DNA of 33,292 bases from a virus: IMG/VR virus record IMGVR_UViG_3300050821_012817, positions 1 to 33,292 of that record. One strand, given 5' to 3'. Each line of letters begins with the position of its first letter. Position 1 is the first letter of the stretch. The notes under the pieces were generated by a model. The model was given only the letters and a program-made list of their open reading frames with translations. It had not been told where the DNA came from and did no database searches. Below, piece after piece: positions 21,049-28,038 of the stretch. The translations under genes were made by a program, and so were the position numbers.

Positions 21049-21068
21049 GGTTGGCAGTAGAGCTAACC
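21049..21068 (+). other. 5'-leader stem-loop after the 21012 promoter
   Basis: GGTTGGC (21049-21055) pairs with GCTAACC (21062-21068), seven pairs with one G-U, loop AGTAGA. It begins nine bases after the -10. Confidence 0.65.
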
Positions 21069-21088
21069 CTAGGCACCAAGGGGAAGGG

Positions 21089-21391
21089 ATGAGTCACAGC
21101 ACCGTCATCACCATCTGGATGGTCACCGCAGCTGTCATCTACCTGTGGTGCCTCGGGGCTTCTATCTGGGCTCGCAACATGGGCATCGTGGCCTTTGCCA
21201 TGTGCCTCAGTCTCCTCGACGCGCTCTACGGCATCATGCCGCCAATGTTTGCACTAGGTCACCACATCCCCCCTGACGATCAGTGGCGGCAGCTATGGGA
21301 GCCCATGGTGTTTGTTGCCCTGCCAGTCGTGGTTCTGGCGTGCATCCCGCTAGGCATCGCACTCAAGCGGTCCAAGATGGGGGCCGAGTGA
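21089..21391 (+). CDS. 100-residue membrane protein with three helices
   Basis: ATG 21089 follows GGGGAAGGG. Transmembrane segments are at about 6-27 (VITIWMVTAAVIYLWCLGAS), 31-50 (MGIVAFAMCLSLLDALYGIM) and 71-93 (MVFVALPVVVLACIPLGIAL), with a basic end. It is the first product of the 21012 promoter. Four of the five clear plus-strand copies of this promoter have a membrane or membrane-associated protein gene in their unit. The function is unknown. Confidence 0.7.
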   Translation: MSHSTVITIWMVTAAVIYLWCLGASIWARNMGIVAFAMCLSLLDALYGIMPPMFALGHHIPPDDQWRQLWEPMVFVALPVVVLACIPLGIALKRSKMGAE

Positions 21392-21624
21392 GCTGCGAGC
21401 GCACCGACTACGCCTACACCTGCACCGAGTGTTGGCCGCATAAACCAGCCCGGTGGTGTGACAGCTGCTTTGAGCGCTTTGGTACAGCACACCCCTATAG
21501 CCATGTGGAGGCCATCGTCGACATCCTGGGTCGCGCATCCCAGGCCACCGTCGATCCCGAGCGCGCCACAGACATTGCCCAGCGCGCGATAGCGGAAGCC
21601 TGTGACAACCGAGAGGGTAAGTAG
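21388..21624 (+). CDS. 78-residue zinc-binding mini-protein
   Basis: GTG 21388-21390 overlaps the previous stop. It reads MSCERTDYAYTCTECWPHKP, then ARWCDSCFERFGTAHPYSHV and a C-terminal helix (DIAQRAIAEACDN). Two CxxC pairs, CTEC and CDSC, form a likely zinc ribbon. It is joined to the next gene by a one-base stop/start overlap. Confidence 0.7.
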   Translation: MSCERTDYAYTCTECWPHKPARWCDSCFERFGTAHPYSHVEAIVDILGRASQATVDPERATDIAQRAIAEACDNREGK

Positions 21625-21974
21625 TGGGTACAGACCATAAATGCCCGGACGATCCCTTTCGGGACATGTTCCACGTCATGATCGATGATGGCGACGGCGA
21701 CGACCCTTACGACGCGGGGTGCTTTGGTCTGGAGTGTGGTCCCGACGTTGCCTTCCATTGGGACCAGTGGATGGCGTGCACCATTAAGTGCTCCCATGGC
21801 ACCGTCCGTGGCGTGGCGTGCGGCATTAACTTTATGGAGTCCTTTATGCGCGCCGTTGAACAGTTCAATGCCTACGACCACGGGCTACCTCATGGCACTA
21901 AACGCGATGACGAAAAGTGGTCTGATTACTTTCGCAGCTGTGAGAACCGCAAATACGGTGAGGAGAGGAAATGA
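21624..21974 (+). CDS. 116-residue acidic protein, unknown
   Basis: The start is GTG at 21624, overlapping the upstream TAG. The sequence is acidic and Cys-containing (CPDDPFRDMFHVMIDDGDGD, then CFGLECGPDVAFHWDQWMAC and CSHGTVRGVACGINFMESFM). The end is basic-acidic mixed (FRSCENRKYGEERK). Six spaced cysteines may hold metal. No family was recognised. It is co-translated with its neighbours. Confidence 0.65.
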   Translation: MGTDHKCPDDPFRDMFHVMIDDGDGDDPYDAGCFGLECGPDVAFHWDQWMACTIKCSHGTVRGVACGINFMESFMRAVEQFNAYDHGLPHGTKRDDEKWSDYFRSCENRKYGEERK

Positions 21975-22294
21975 CCGAATTAAGCGAGACTGTCCGACGC
22001 TTCGATAACTCCAAGGAACCGGGTGAGTCGGGGTGGATGACGACTGTCACTCGCGGTGACATGCTGGATGAGATGCTGACCTATCTGAACAGCAACGATT
22101 CCATCGATCCTGCCCGCGGTTACGCGGTGCTTGTCGGTACCCATGGCCCCGAGGATGCTCGCACCGTGGTGACCATCCTGCGGCCCGTTTATAACAACAA
22201 CATGGATGTCGTTATGCGCCACGAGGACATTAGCTTTTACTTCGCCGGCGAACCGGAACCCATTAAGCACAATAACCGTATGGAGGTTAACTAA
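21971..22294 (+). CDS. 107-residue protein, unknown
   Basis: ATG 21971 overlaps the preceding stop (ATGA) and follows GAGGAG. It reads MTELSETVRRFDNSKEPGES, then TTVTRGDMLDEMLTYLNSND, a beta-type stretch (RGYAVLVGTHGPEDARTVVT) and EDISFYFAGEPEPIKHNNRM. The fold appears mixed alpha/beta. There is no recognised motif. Confidence 0.65.
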   Translation: MTELSETVRRFDNSKEPGESGWMTTVTRGDMLDEMLTYLNSNDSIDPARGYAVLVGTHGPEDARTVVTILRPVYNNNMDVVMRHEDISFYFAGEPEPIKHNNRMEVN

Positions 22295-22569
22295 TGGGAT
22301 TGGGTTGGTCCTACGATGTCAGTTACGAAGGCGTCACCAAAAAGCACTTAATAACGCCGGATTGGTCGCTGAACTCCAAAATTCGCGCTGTCGCGCAGTC
22401 TGAGTTGGATTGCAGTGAGGTCTACAAAGACAGCAAGCACCCTGAGGCATACTGGCTGGGCTGCGGCTATCCCAATAAATACCTCGTCCTCAACAGGAAC
22501 CTTCCGGACCCTATTGACGATCTCCCCGAGGATGCCTTATTGACCGTCGAAATGTGGGACCAGAGCTAA
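22294..22569 (+). CDS. 91-residue protein, unknown
   Basis: ATG 22294 overlaps the previous TAA and is preceded by GGAGG. MGLGWSYDVSYEGVTKKHLI, then DCSEVYKDSKHPEAYWLGCG and YPNKYLVLNRNLPDPIDDLP suggest a compact beta-rich protein. No family was recognised. Confidence 0.65.
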   Translation: MGLGWSYDVSYEGVTKKHLITPDWSLNSKIRAVAQSELDCSEVYKDSKHPEAYWLGCGYPNKYLVLNRNLPDPIDDLPEDALLTVEMWDQS

Positions 22570-22805
22570 TGGTTGAGCAATGGGTTAAGGATCTGACCGA
22601 GGAAGTCATGGGTGGCCCTCCGGTCCAGATCGGCAAGCGATACCTCCACCCAGAGGATGGCGTCATCAAAATTACCTCCGGCCAATATTGGGGCGACTAC
22701 GGTCTGTCGAATTTTTGGTACTGGACCGTCATCGCAACAGGGGAAACCAAGCACGGATACGCCGCGCCGTGGAAAGAGGTGGGGGATGGAACGGGAGTTC
22801 AATAA
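22569..22805 (+). CDS. 78-residue protein, unknown
   Basis: ATG 22569 overlaps the previous TAA. An in-frame ATG at 22554 lies in the upstream gene and is not needed. The sequence has VKDLTEEVMGGPPVQIGKRY, then LHPEDGVIKITSGQYWGDYG and FWYWTVIATGETKHGYAAPW; the second half looks like a small beta barrel (SH3-like or SMC-hinge-like turns cannot be told apart by eye). It overlaps the next gene by 20 bases. Confidence 0.62.
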   Translation: MVEQWVKDLTEEVMGGPPVQIGKRYLHPEDGVIKITSGQYWGDYGLSNFWYWTVIATGETKHGYAAPWKEVGDGTGVQ

Positions 22806-23307
22806 CGCCGTCGAGATGATTGAGTGGCTAGATAACGTAACGCCGGAAGAGTTTGCCTCCGCTCAATCCCAGGGTCCATATCGAGATCAGCTGGACGCGG
22901 CAGCAGATGAAGTCCGTAGGACGGAGTCCGAGAATCTCGGTGGCAAACCGATTCGTTCTGTTGACCCAGGCACGGTGGGTGACTGGCTACGCCTCGGGCT
23001 CTATGACACGTTGCTGGCCTGGTCGAAGGGGGAGGTACAAACCTGCGTCCACCGGCCAACAATGCAGTCGCCTGAACCCTGTTGGGCCGTTGCCTGGATG
23101 CCCGGAAAGATTGCCTGCAAGAAGTGTGTATGGCAGTTCACCGTCACCGGTGATTTAGATAGGACATGCGACGGCTGCGGTCGGGTGGTGAAGGGAATGC
23201 CAGATGACGGCATTACCCCGGTGTCTATCTTCGCGGGAAGCTTGTGTTATGAAGCAGGTGCCTGCCTGCAGTGCTACGCCAGCGTGGTCCCACCAGAAGA
23301 AGACTGA
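22786..23307 (+). CDS. 173-residue zinc-ribbon protein, unknown
   Basis: ATG 22786 follows GGTGGGGG within the preceding gene. The N-terminal half is helical (NNAVEMIEWLDNVTPEEFAS, then YRDQLDAAADEVRRTESEN). The C-terminal half is Cys-rich: CVHRP, PGKIACKKCVWQF, DRTCDGCGRVV and later CYEAGACLQCY, which resembles a double zinc ribbon. It is the last of the tightly overlapped set begun at 21089. Confidence 0.68.
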   Translation: MEREFNNAVEMIEWLDNVTPEEFASAQSQGPYRDQLDAAADEVRRTESENLGGKPIRSVDPGTVGDWLRLGLYDTLLAWSKGEVQTCVHRPTMQSPEPCWAVAWMPGKIACKKCVWQFTVTGDLDRTCDGCGRVVKGMPDDGITPVSIFAGSLCYEAGACLQCYASVVPPEED

Positions 23308-23357
23308 ACGTCTCAAAAACACGTCCAGAAAAACAGACATCTCGTCCGTTTGGCCGT

Positions 23358-23615
23358 ATGCTTGGCCAGATGGAGGAATACCTCCGGTGCCTACACGAGC
23401 TAGCTGAAAAGCGCCTTGCGGAACATCCCGGCGACGACGCTGAGTATCACCGCTGGCAGGGCTACCTAAAGGCACTGGGTGACGTCGCCAATGCGTTAGC
23501 GGAAGCTCACGTAGTACTCGAGGTTGGATTCCATGTTACGGGCGCTAATGCTGACCCGCCATGTGAGATCGTCAAGCCCCCAAACGGTGCGCTTCCCATA
23601 CGCCGCGCCGAATAA
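23358..23615 (+). CDS. 85-residue helical protein, unknown
   Basis: ATG 23358 is 50 bases after the previous stop with no clear ribosome site; an ATG at 23370 is the alternative. MEEYLRCLHELAEKRLAEHP, then DAEYHRWQGYLKALGDVANA and LAEAHVVLEVGFHV form two helices and a beta end. Its 3' end overlaps the convergent gene at 23572 by 44 bases. It is similar in layout to the 77-residue protein at 19109. Confidence 0.55.
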   Translation: MLGQMEEYLRCLHELAEKRLAEHPGDDAEYHRWQGYLKALGDVANALAEAHVVLEVGFHVTGANADPPCEIVKPPNGALPIRRAE

Positions 23616-23928
23616 AGCGCCCGATCCGGTAGATCACCGTCCCATTGCTGGCGCGGATCGTGATGACAGCGCCCTTGAAGCAGTGGCCTCCGCGCCAGGT
23701 CTGGCAGCAGTCCGTGGGATCGCAGAGGTCATTGGGCTGGTACATGACATCCACCCAGGGGTTGTCTTTGTTCTTCCCGACCGTCCCCATGAGGAATGTG
23801 TCATCGAGCCAGACGTGGGGGTCGGCGCGCTCAATGATCAACTCGCCCTCTTTTACCCGCAAACGACACTCCCCCGGAGCTGCGCTCCGATAGAGATCAA
23901 GGAGTCCGCGGCGCTCAATCGCCAGCAT
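23572..23928 (-). CDS. 118-residue protein, unknown
   Basis: ATG 23926-23928 lies within the end of the upstream gene, with CTGGAGC before it; the longer frame from 24066 overlaps that gene and was trimmed. The protein reads MLAIERRGLLDLYRSAAPGE, then KEGELIIERADPHVWLDDTF, DLCDPTDCCQTWRGGHCFKG and ASNGTVIYRIGRFI. Three or four cysteines and a His sit in the middle. The ending, with 'h-GAVItI-as-Gtv-Y-ig', recalls small beta-rich phage proteins; compare the 64-residue protein at 31266 (FIKGAVIASDGVRRLIETRY). Confidence 0.6.
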   Translation of the reverse strand: MLAIERRGLLDLYRSAAPGECRLRVKEGELIIERADPHVWLDDTFLMGTVGKNKDNPWVDVMYQPNDLCDPTDCCQTWRGGHCFKGAVITIRASNGTVIYRIGRFIRRGVWEAHRLGA

Positions 23929-24160
23929 GACGCTCCAGCTCAGGCCACGGCTTGTTGAGCCCCTCGCCGAAGTGGGTGGCGTAGAACTTGGCTGGCCCTT
24001 TAGATTCCAGGAAGTACATGCGCGCGGCGTGGCAGTCGACGAAGTCTTTGTCGGGCTCACCCTCACGCTCTACCCGCCACGCGCGGGCATAGGTGGGGAG
24101 GTCGTGGCGCATCCCACAGGCGCACACTCTCTCATCAGACCAGTCCTCGAGGGCACTCAT
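23915..24160 (-). CDS. 81-residue protein, unknown
   Basis: The start is ATG 24158-24160, one base into the methyltransferase stop. MSALEDWSDERVCACGMRHD carries a CxCGMRH motif, followed by ARAWRVEREGEPDKDFVDCH and AARMYFLESKGPAKFYATHF. One metal site is possible. It is co-translated with the TylF-like gene upstream. Confidence 0.6.
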   Translation of the reverse strand: MSALEDWSDERVCACGMRHDLPTYARAWRVEREGEPDKDFVDCHAARMYFLESKGPAKFYATHFGEGLNKPWPELERHAGD

Positions 24161-24867
24161 TATTTCATCTTCATGATGTAAGCAACTCCTGATCGACCCT
24201 GCTCAATACGATCTGGTAAACGACGCTCCGACAGGAAGTCATGGACCGCCTGCGCGCAGCCATCCCACATGTAGTAATCATCAATCAGCAACAGTCCACC
24301 GGGCAGCAGCTTGTCCCAGAACTTCTCCAGGCACACCTTGGTGCTGTCATACCAATCCGCATCCAGCCGCAGTACCAGGATGTCGGGAACGTCAACGTTA
24401 GGCAGCGTGTCCTCAAAGAATCCTTGGACAACCATCACCTTGGACTTGTTGATGCCGGTACGTCCGATAGTGTCCTCAAACGTCGCGCGAGAGCTGCGGC
24501 AGTTATCCCGGTAATACGGGCTATCAACATCCGCCTGCCATGACAGCGCGGCAGCGCCGTCGATCTCCTTCGCCGGCGGCATCCCTTGGAAGCTGTCAAA
24601 GAAGCAATAGCGGCGGTCGTGGCCGCAGAACTCGACCAGCGCCGCCGACATTCCCCCCTGCCACGTCCCACACTCCACCACCGCGCCCGACTGGGACAAA
24701 TCCACCCGCGAGCCGACGATGCCCAGGTTGTCGAGGAAGATCTTGGCCGGGATCATGCTGCGGTCCCGGTAATGCGCCCAGATGGGAAGCGCTTTAGCGA
24801 TGGACTTGACGTATCGGATATTGCGATCCCGCGTCGGGACGAACTCGCCCGCGTAGAACCACGCCAT
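24160..24867 (-). CDS. TylF/macrocin O-methyltransferase-like protein (copy 1)
   Basis: 235 residues. The SAM-binding segment is GAVVECGTWQGGMSAALVEF (E65, G67); the metal-binding region is LVLRLDADWYDSTKVCLEKF (D169, D171) and LLPGGLLLIDDYYMWDGC (D196, D197). These match the TylF family of class I, Mg-dependent methyltransferases that act on sugar hydroxyls. It is the third-last gene of the operon with the UDP-sugar dehydrogenase, so it probably O-methylates a sugar made or transferred by its neighbours. A second copy at 28512 is more typical of the family. Confidence 0.85.
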   Translation of the reverse strand: MAWFYAGEFVPTRDRNIRYVKSIAKALPIWAHYRDRSMIPAKIFLDNLGIVGSRVDLSQSGAVVECGTWQGGMSAALVEFCGHDRRYCFFDSFQGMPPAKEIDGAAALSWQADVDSPYYRDNCRSSRATFEDTIGRTGINKSKVMVVQGFFEDTLPNVDVPDILVLRLDADWYDSTKVCLEKFWDKLLPGGLLLIDDYYMWDGCAQAVHDFLSERRLPDRIEQGRSGVAYIMKMK

Positions 24868-25106
24868 CAGTAGATCCGCCAGCCGAGGTCGCGCATAAGC
24901 TCTTCCGCATGGTCGATGCCCGCGAGTAATCGCTGTGGTACGTCTTTGGCTCGCTGCTTTTTAATTTCTTCCCACCGCTTGGCATTCTGCCTACCCCCGG
25001 CTTTGGCACCTTTAAGGTGCTCCTTGCTTGCGCGCTCCGCAGCAATGCGGCGGCGCCGGGCAATCCCGCGAGTGATTGGCCGGCCGAATTTATCAGTCTC
25101 AGGCAT
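24867..25106 (-). CDS. 79-residue very basic protein, unknown
   Basis: The start overlaps the dehydrogenase end, and the stop overlaps the methyltransferase start by one base. MPETDKFGRPITRGIARRRR, then IAAERASKEHLKGAKAGGRQ, KRWEEIKKQRAKDVPQRLLA and DHAEELMRDLGWRIY. It has a strongly positive first two thirds and an amphipathic end helix, suggesting RNA, DNA or membrane-surface binding. No family was recognised. Confidence 0.6.
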   Translation of the reverse strand: MPETDKFGRPITRGIARRRRIAAERASKEHLKGAKAGGRQNAKRWEEIKKQRAKDVPQRLLAGIDHAEELMRDLGWRIY

Positions 25107-26322
25107 TGCCTCTCCTCCCTAAATGGACAACCTCAACTCCTGATGAGTCGGGGATGTATCCGAAGGGGTCAATTATGACTGACCCTACCGGGAAGGGGAA
25201 CTGTTTGTATCGAGCATGGCGCGTGGCGATGAAGTACACCGCGCGCGTCGGGGAGGGGTCGTCCGCGTGGCAGAACACCACCGACTTCTCGCGCAGCAGG
25301 TGCGCCATGAGCAACGCGGCACTCCCAGTTTCGATATCAGTCTCGGGCTTAAAGGACCGGCCCAGGATGATTAGCGGCAGCCTCGTCCTCAGCGCCGCGT
25401 CCAGCGCCACCTCGGCATGCCAACGCTCATAGTCCTGTCGAGCCAGCATGAGATCGTCCCAGATGTTGTGGGACATCCCAATCTCTTCCGCCAACCATGA
25501 CAGCGCGATGTTGTCGCGGGGATGGCAACCTCCGCCATCCGACATACCCGCATCCATGTAGGCCGTGGAGATGAGGCGGCGCGTGGAGAGCGACCAGGCG
25601 CGGTGGAGGTCAATGAAATTCATTCCCATCCGCTCCGCCAGTTCGCCCCACGCATTGGCAATCACCGTCTTGGCTGTGATCCAGGTGTTGTAGCTGACCT
25701 TGATCCCCTCAGCCGTGGTGATATCGGTACACAACGTGGGAGCGCCATTGATAGTGGAGTAGAAATTGCTGAGCGTCTGCGCGGCGTCCTTATCCGACAT
25801 GCCAATCAAGTTGAACTCCGGATGCAGGTAGTCGTAGACCACCGTCCCCATCGCGATGAACTGAGGCGTATAGACATACGCCATGTTCTCCGTCACCAGG
25901 GGCTCCAACTCCCTGCGGTACGTCCCTGGCAAGCACGTGGAGATGACCGCCACCGTCCGACGCCGGCCCTGACAGGAGTCGGCAATGTCCTTGAGTGCAG
26001 CCCGCAAGTAGCTGTAGTCGAAGTCGCTACGGGTGGACGGCAACGGAGAGGTTCCTTCATACGGAAGGTCGTGGGGGGTTTGGATGGCTACAAACAGCAG
26101 CTCAGCTGCGTCCACCAGCTCATCAAGAGAGGGGCACCAGCCGACGTGGTAGCGGCCTAAGAGATTCTCCAACCCCTCCTCCTGATAGGGGAGGGTCTTG
26201 CGCGCCAGGTAGGTCTCGACATCTGGGTTGAGGTCATAGCCAGATACGTCATGGCCGCGAGAGGCGATTGCTGCGGCGACAGGAAGCCCAAGCTTCCCCA
26301 TGCCGATCATCCCGACGTGCAT
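25099..26322 (-). CDS. UDP-glucose/GDP-mannose dehydrogenase family protein
   Basis: 407 residues. The NAD-binding start is MHVGMIGMGKLGLPVAAAIA (GxGxxG-type turn at 7-12). The catalytic core retains EGIKVSYNTWITAKTVIANA (Lys208, Asn212 region) and the nucleophile loop SDGGGCHPRDN with Cys266, in place of the usual GGSCFPKD. The C-terminal UDP-binding part has LIILGRSFKPETDIETGSAA. These enzymes oxidise a UDP-hexose C6 alcohol to the acid in two steps. A phage copy with an intact cysteine suggests production of an unusual sugar donor for the nearby glycosyltransferases, or alteration of host cell-wall precursors. Confidence 0.88.
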   Translation of the reverse strand: MHVGMIGMGKLGLPVAAAIASRGHDVSGYDLNPDVETYLARKTLPYQEEGLENLLGRYHVGWCPSLDELVDAAELLFVAIQTPHDLPYEGTSPLPSTRSDFDYSYLRAALKDIADSCQGRRRTVAVISTCLPGTYRRELEPLVTENMAYVYTPQFIAMGTVVYDYLHPEFNLIGMSDKDAAQTLSNFYSTINGAPTLCTDITTAEGIKVSYNTWITAKTVIANAWGELAERMGMNFIDLHRAWSLSTRRLISTAYMDAGMSDGGGCHPRDNIALSWLAEEIGMSHNIWDDLMLARQDYERWHAEVALDAALRTRLPLIILGRSFKPETDIETGSAALLMAHLLREKSVVFCHADDPSPTRAVYFIATRHARYKQFPFPVGSVIIDPFGYIPDSSGVEVVHLGRRGNA

Positions 26323-27050
26323 TGTGGTGCCGTTGCCACCTGCATACGAGCAATGTACGCAGAGAGCTTGGCCACCTCCTCTCGACGCTCACACGCTGTG
26401 TTCTTGTAGATATCTTCTGGCCGTTGCTCCTCATGGCGCGCTAGCCGCTCCAGCGTGTTGTCGTCGAGCTCCGCTTTACCGAAGTTGTGATGCATGTGCT
26501 CAGTGACGTGGTGAGGCAAAAAGGTCTGGACGTTGAGTGCCAGCGCGACCTCATTGAGCCAGGTGTCGTTGTAGTCAGAGACGAAGTATGGCGGCACGAA
26601 GCGGCCGGTGACGTTGGTCCAATTGCGATGGATGAAGCTGTGTGTCCCGAATCCTGGGGTGGTATCCAGCCCGGAGAAGTCGTCGCACCACACCAGGCCA
26701 ATCTTGCCGGGTCGCACGTTGAGCGATCGTCGGACCGCATCATCCCACCCTGCCGTCCGAAAGACGATGTCATCTCCGCAGTGCATGAAGATGCCGCCGC
26801 TGGCCCTTCTCCAACATTCATTCCACTTGACCGAGAGGTTGACGGCGCCGTTGTGGAGTCGTGGCCCATGTAGCGCGCGCCAGAAGATTGGGAGGTCGAG
26901 GTCGTCGTAACTGTCATCATCGTTGTCGATATAGGTGACCAGTTCCAGGCGACTAGAGAAGGTCGCGGTGTCCACCGCGGATTGCGCTAACCGCAACAGC
27001 TCCTTGGGTCGCTGCCGGGTGGGCAGCAGCAGGCTAATCCTCTCCAGCAT
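26307..27050 (-). CDS. glycosyltransferase, GT2-like
   Basis: 247 residues from ATG 27048-27050. It begins MLERISLLLPTRQRPKELLR, a nucleotide-sugar-binding start; YIDNDDDSYDDL and MHCGDDIVFRTAGWDDAVRR are acidic clusters, the second (DD at about 93-94) being the DxD-like metal site. The middle has FGTHSFIHRNWTNVTGRFVP and VSDYNDTWLNEVALAL, which fit an acceptor lid. The C-terminal 40 residues are charged. It overlaps the UDP-sugar dehydrogenase, so they probably act on one pathway. Confidence 0.78.
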   Translation of the reverse strand: MLERISLLLPTRQRPKELLRLAQSAVDTATFSSRLELVTYIDNDDDSYDDLDLPIFWRALHGPRLHNGAVNLSVKWNECWRRASGGIFMHCGDDIVFRTAGWDDAVRRSLNVRPGKIGLVWCDDFSGLDTTPGFGTHSFIHRNWTNVTGRFVPPYFVSDYNDTWLNEVALALNVQTFLPHHVTEHMHHNFGKAELDDNTLERLARHEEQRPEDIYKNTACERREEVAKLSAYIARMQVATAPQCTSG

Positions 27051-27177
27051 CAATACGAGGGGAGCCGGCGAAGATCTGGCGGATTTGGGAGAAGTTGGCT
27101 AGCGGGTCAGGGCAGCTGGGTTGTTCCTGGGCTGTCGCTGACGATGGTTGATCCGGCCAATTGTGGTCGAGGGACAT
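27034..27177 (-). CDS. 47-residue protein nested between two genes
   Basis: ATG 27175-27177 follows GGAGGAAG directly, a strong ribosome site. It reads MSLDHNWPDQPSSATAQEQP, then SCPDPLANFSQIRQIFAGSP and RIDAGED. It overlaps the 85-residue gene's last 71 bases in another frame and the glycosyltransferase start by 17 bases. The peptide 'DPLANFSQIRQIFAG' looks coding, and its composition is normal. The function is unknown. Confidence 0.5.
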   Translation of the reverse strand: MSLDHNWPDQPSSATAQEQPSCPDPLANFSQIRQIFAGSPRIDAGED

Positions 27178-27364
27178 CTTCCTCCAGTCTCTCCAGGATG
27201 TGCTTCATTTCTAGCACCACGGCGTGCGCAAAGACCTCAGGGTTAAGCGCAGCAGCGATGCCTGATTGCAACTGCGCACGGATAGCCGCAGCAATGGCAC
27301 TGGGCTCAAACTGAGCAGGGTCAGGACAAGTGCAACCGTGGACACCACAATGTTCACTGCTCAC
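27107..27364 (-). CDS. 85-residue protein, unknown
   Basis: GTG 27362-27364 overlaps the end of the 40-residue gene. It has a short Cys/His start (MSSEHCGVHGCTCPDPAQFE), then a helical body (SAIAAAIRAQLQSGIAAALN, EVFAHAVVLEMKHILERLEE). The last 23 residues overlap the 47-residue gene in another frame. The helical body could oligomerise. No family was recognised. Confidence 0.58.
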   Translation of the reverse strand: MSSEHCGVHGCTCPDPAQFEPSAIAAAIRAQLQSGIAAALNPEVFAHAVVLEMKHILERLEEDVPRPQLAGSTIVSDSPGTTQLP

Positions 27365-27476
27365 GGGATAACTCCTCGCACTCTCTAGCAGGCAGGCCGC
27401 AGATCCAGCAGACCTCCCATGTCGGGGCCGATTCGGGGAAACGATCTGGCAAACTTTGTGAGGCCTCCTCTGTCAT
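27354..27476 (-). CDS. 40-residue zinc-knuckle mini-protein
   Basis: Found by translating the gap. ATG 27474-27476 has AAAGG eight bases before it. It reads MTEEASQSLPDRFPESAPTW, then EVCWICGLPARECEELSREQ. CWIC plus the later C suggests a partial zinc site, perhaps completed by a partner. It overlaps the next gene's GTG. Confidence 0.6.
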   Translation of the reverse strand: MTEEASQSLPDRFPESAPTWEVCWICGLPARECEELSREQ

Positions 27477-27530
27477 TTGCTGAACCTTTTTATCCGGAGC
27501 GCTGAGTGGCGATAACTACCTGCGGAAACG

Positions 27531-27707
27531 TCAGGAGTCGGACTTTGCTGGCGAGGCATATGGGCTTCTTTTGGCAAAAGGTTTAACCTCCTCCGGCTCC
27601 GCAATCCGTGGACAGCCCACAGTGCGACTGGATTTATGAATCCACACAGTTCCTGACTTAAGGATCTCCTCGCCGCAATGTTTGCACTTACCATGCGGGG
27701 GCGTCAT
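27531..27707 (-). CDS. 58-residue zinc-ribbon protein
   Basis: Found by translating the gap. ATG 27705-27707 is three bases after the membrane gene's stop. MTPPHGKCKHCGEEILKSGT, then VWIHKSSRTVGCPRIAEPEE and VKPFAKRSPYASPAKSDS. CKHCG...W-H...GCP matches the short 'C-hCg--I----g-W-H-----C' ribbon common in actinobacteriophage and host mini-proteins. The Pro/Lys tail is flexible. Competing frames over this region have no comparable motif. Confidence 0.72.
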   Translation of the reverse strand: MTPPHGKCKHCGEEILKSGTVWIHKSSRTVGCPRIAEPEEVKPFAKRSPYASPAKSDS

Positions 27708-27710
27708 AAC

Positions 27711-27866
27711 TCAAAACCAGTAACGGCGCCCACCGACGGGCCGCCCAACGCTGCCAAGGATGAACAGCACTGCCCCTACGACCAGCAGAAGCCAGCCGAT
27801 AGTTGCCAGAATGGGGATAGGCAGCAGGTAGCCGATCACCAGCAAGATGATTCCTAGGACAATCAT
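27711..27866 (-). CDS. DUF6131-like 51-residue membrane protein
   Basis: ATG 27864-27866 has GAAAGG upstream, so the longer frame from 27929 is not needed. Two hydrophobic helices (MIVLGIILLVIGYLLPIPIL and ATIGWLLLVVGAVLFILGSV) are followed by GRPVGGRRYWF. The closing 'G--G-avGGRR-w' motif is typical of the small actinobacterial family DUF6131 (memory). Homologues occur in hosts and their phages; the function is unknown. It is the first gene of the leftward glycan operon. Confidence 0.8.
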   Translation of the reverse strand: MIVLGIILLVIGYLLPIPILATIGWLLLVVGAVLFILGSVGRPVGGRRYWF

Positions 27867-27928
27867 GGTGTTGCCTTTCGTTACGTGGGCAGCACGGCCT
27901 GCTTCATGCTGACTCTCAATGGTCGCCA

Positions 27929-27951
27929 CTCACACTTATCCACAGTGTGAG
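27929..27951. promoter_or_regulatory. inverted repeat CTCACACT-N7-AGTGTGAG
   Basis: Perfect 8-bp arms (27929-27936 and 27944-27951) lie between the leftward 27866 operon and the rightward HNH gene. It is an operator-like site for divergent control, without a clear -10 on either side. Confidence 0.4.
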
Positions 27952-28038
27952 CCACGCCGCACCAATATGGAATGTATCGGCATGATATATCCGTTGCTCC
28001 CCTTCTCTAAGCCTTGCTTTCCACGTACCATTTGTGGT

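Noticed and set aside
25522-26160. A 212-residue plus-strand frame opposite the UDP-sugar dehydrogenase
   Set aside because: It is antisense to a gene with clear catalytic motifs, has no ribosome site and shows Arg/Gly/Val-rich composition typical of the complementary strand.
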